Origin: Peptoniphilus ovalis
Lineage (GTDB): Bacteria; Bacillota; Clostridia; Tissierellales; Peptoniphilaceae
Length of the DNA stretch: 64,000 bases
Direction of reading: 5' to 3'
NCBI RefSeq assembly: GCF_018919265.1
Contig: NZ_JAHLQO010000001.1
Span: 62,001-126,000 of the forward strand
The number at the start of each line of letters is the position of its first letter. Position 1 is the stretch's first letter. The notes beneath the pieces are model-generated. The model saw nothing but the letters and a program-made list of their open reading frames with translations, was not told the origin of the DNA and did no database searches. This document shows positions 58,864 to 64,000 of this stretch, in pieces. The translations under genes were made by a program, and so were the position numbers.

Positions 58864-59370
58864 TCACTTGAGACGATTATTTAAAACATTTTTGAAAAAT
58901 TTTTCATAATAACTTAGTCCAATAAAACTGCCCCTTTGAACCATTTGCATTATTTCATCACTCGTTGCAAGAGTAGCGTCCATAACCTCTTCCTCTTGTA
59001 AAGTAATCTCTTCAAGTGAAATATTTTTTCTAACTAAAAAAATATGAAATATTGTATTTTTTTCAACGATAATTCTCTTAAGTCTAAGTTCTTCTTCTGA
59101 GATATCAATTCCAAGCTCTTCTTTAAACTCTCGAACCATTCCCTCTTTAGGCGTCTCGCCTGAGATTACAGAGCCACCTGCAGAACAATACCACATCCCT
59201 GAAAAGGATTTTTTGTTAAGAGATCTCCTCTGAATAATAAATTTATTATCATCTCTTAAAATCCAGCCCTCAGAAATAATATGATACTCGTTTCGTCTTA
59301 ACCTCGTGCCTTTTTTAATTGCTTTTCTTTTCCATTTACCGTTTTTATCATATACGTCCCAATATTCCAC
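58864..59370 (-). CDS. NUDIX hydrolase
   Basis: 168 residues if translation starts at the GTG seven bases after AGGAG; an ATG five codons earlier has no ribosome site. The Nudix box is complete: G-x5-E-x7-REFKEELGI. The N-terminus VEYWDVYDKNGKWK resembles NUDIX enzymes related to isopentenyl-diphosphate isomerase and YfcD. The substrate is some nucleoside or isoprenoid diphosphate. It precedes cysS on the same strand. Confidence 0.85.
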   Translation of the reverse strand: MEYWDVYDKNGKWKRKAIKKGTRLRRNEYHIISEGWILRDDNKFIIQRRSLNKKSFSGMWYCSAGGSVISGETPKEGMVREFKEELGIDISEEELRLKRIIVEKNTIFHIFLVRKNISLEEITLQEEEVMDATLATSDEIMQMVQRGSFIGLSYYEKFFKNVLNNRLK

Positions 59371-59453
59371 TTTAAAACTCCTCATGACTATTTTACACTA
59401 TTTGTAGGTAATTTTAAAGATAGATTGATGTTTATAAATTATAATTTTAGATT

Positions 59454-59483
59454 AAAAAAGAACTATCTTAAATTAGATAGTTC
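59454..59483 (-). terminator. Terminator of glnN-pyrG
   Basis: Minus-strand GAACTATCT and AGATAGTTC over a six-base loop, followed by T6, a few bases after the pyrG stop. Confidence 0.83.
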
Positions 59484-59491
59484 TCAAAAAT

Positions 59492-63165
<3,674 letters not shown>

Positions 63166-63186
63166 ATTACACCCCTTGATAAAAAC

Positions 63187-63217
63187 AAAAAAATGGCAGT
63201 AAATTAATAACTGCCAT
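63187..63217 (-). terminator. Leader terminator (possible attenuator) of glnN
   Basis: Minus-strand ATGGCAGT and ACTGCCAT over a nine-base loop, followed by six T. It lies between the glnN promoter and glnN, ~20 bases after the predicted start. It could partly serve the histidine kinase gene upstream, but the promoter lies between that gene and this hairpin. Confidence 0.7.
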
Positions 63218-63245
63218 TATGAAAAAACTTCTTTGGTTTCTTTTT

Positions 63246-63274
63246 ATTTTATTTTAAAAATTATTTTTTGTCAA
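63246..63274 (-). promoter_or_regulatory. Promoter of glnN-pyrG
   Basis: Minus-strand TTGACA, 17 bases, TAAAAT, located downstream of the histidine kinase stop and upstream of the leader terminator. Confidence 0.7.
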
Positions 63275-63301
63275 TAATTCATCTATTCACTTTAAAATTT
63301 T

Positions 63302-64000
63302 TTACTCTCTTATTTCTTCATAATCCTTAGATAATCTTACCCTTGCGATAAAAAACTTCTCATCACTATTGATTTTAAGTTTTGCATCAAGTATTTCTGT
63401 TAGATTTCTAACTATGTGAAGTCCAAGGCCTGATCCTTCTGTATGTCTTGATTTATCTGCTTTTACTAGTTCTTGGAAGAGGTCTTTGCTATTTTCTATT
63501 TTTTCTATTGGTTCATTTTTTATATAGAATTCTACACTCTCGCCCATTTCTACAACTCCGCAGTAGACTTTTGTGCCAATTTTTGAATATTTTGCGGCAT
63601 TTGAAAGCAGATTTTCTACAATCCTTACAAATAAATTTACATCTGTATAAATTAGTATTTCATCGTTTTCACTTTCGTAGACAAAATCTAAATTATTTTT
63701 TGTAAATAGGCTGTCGTAATCTAAATATATTTGAAGTACTAGTTCGTTTATTTCAAACAGTGACCTTTCAACTTCTATATCTTTGGTATTTGTCTTTGAT
63801 GCAAATATTAAATCTTGTATCAGTTCTTTAAGCCTTGTGGAATTTCTATTTAATACATTTATAAATCCTTTTGCTTCTTCGTCCATCTCTTCTTTTGTTG
63901 TCAGTAAGTCAGAGTAATTTATTATTGATGTGAGAGGTGTCTTTAAGTCGTGGGAAATATTTGTGATTAAATCCATTTTAAGCTGTTCTGATTTTAGATT
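63302..64000 (-). CDS. Sensor histidine kinase, C-terminal part (5' end beyond window)
   Basis: The frame is open to the window edge, so the true start is outside. The visible part has the dimerisation H-box ITNISHDLKTPLTSIINYSD (phospho-His). The ATPase N-box is RIVENLLSNAAKYSKIG, and the G-boxes end in GSGLGLHIVRNLTEIL. The sensor and membrane parts are not seen. Its partner regulator would lie further along on the minus strand's 5' side. A kinase with this plain ATPase end cannot be assigned a signal. Confidence 0.88.
   Translation of the reverse strand, partial: NLKSEQLKMDLITNISHDLKTPLTSIINYSDLLTTKEEMDEEAKGFINVLNRNSTRLKELIQDLIFASKTNTKDIEVERSLFEINELVLQIYLDYDSLFTKNNLDFVYESENDEILIYTDVNLFVRIVENLLSNAAKYSKIGTKVYCGVVEMGESVEFYIKNEPIEKIENSKDLFQELVKADKSRHTEGSGLGLHIVRNLTEILDAKLKINSDEKFFIARVRLSKDYEEIRE

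Overview
The window is AT-rich (roughly one third G+C by eye, not computed) and densely coded. It has strong AGGAGG-type ribosome binding sites, many TTG/GTG starts and U-tailed terminators. It reads like a chromosome segment of an anaerobic low-GC Firmicute. Type III glutamine synthetase, flavodiiron protein, ThyX, a cysS-mrnC-thyX-rlmB-yacP string and class III PHA synthase genes fit the Tissierellia/Peptoniphilaceae neighbourhood, but that placement is an inference. I see no rRNA, tRNA, CRISPR array, prophage or intact insertion sequence. Most of the window is core metabolism, transport and repair.

Layout. 1-2.9 kb: the start of glmU, then a cysteine-codon leader with a terminator, cysK, cysE and nfo. 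2.9-11 kb (minus): a small ATG-less ORF, a CPBP protease, a hydrolase, ung, a trkA-trkH-trkA potassium system and a CDF cation transporter. 11-14.3 kb: a LysR gene divergent from a lactonase and an organic-anion permease. 14.3-18.4 kb (minus): AI-2E transporter, a small charged protein, radical SAM protein and pncB. 18.5-21.4 kb (plus): TtcA-like protein, xth and flavodiiron protein. 21.4-24.6 kb (minus): an amino-acid ABC transporter behind a second cysteine-codon leader and terminator. 24.7-26 kb: a ROK kinase preceded by a ~380-nt structured, terminated non-coding region. 26-38 kb: Spx/ArsC-like protein, ClC transporter, MATE, nnrE, a LysR gene broken by one nonsense codon, PAP2 phosphatase, a papain-fold protein, a MITE-like palindrome, a DNA-repair radical SAM pair, and a Na/Pi cotransporter with an upstream Pho-box-like array.

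38.4-42 kb (minus): dipeptide epimerase, DUF819 permease, cytosolic serine hydrolase and DUF3870, probably a peptide-scavenging cassette with its own consensus promoter and leader terminator. 42-46.5 kb: DJ-1, proC, split chromate transporter, 2-hydroxyacid dehydrogenase and hydrolase. 46.5-54 kb (plus): a zinc-ribbon/SH3 membrane protein, a 55-residue membrane protein, phaJ-phaE-phaC, an ECF sigma factor with a putative anti-sigma factor, a hydroxyacyl-CoA dehydrogenase and an orphan AbrB-type antitoxin bracketed by hairpin repeats. 54-64 kb (minus): a second zinc-ribbon/SH3 protein, yacP-rlmB-thyX-mrnC-cysS, NUDIX, pyrG, glnN and the 3' part of a histidine kinase.

The most interesting signal is regulatory. 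Two separate operons, cysKE and an amino-acid ABC transporter, each begin with a tiny ORF rich in Cys codons. In both, complementary arms bracket the Cys codons and an intrinsic terminator lies just before the first structural gene. This points to ribosome-mediated, cysteine-responsive transcription attenuation and predicts that the transporter carries cyst(e)ine or a related sulfur compound. Other leader-terminator arrangements sit before glnN, the dipeptide epimerase and the ROK kinase. All calls come from reading the sequence; no database search was run.
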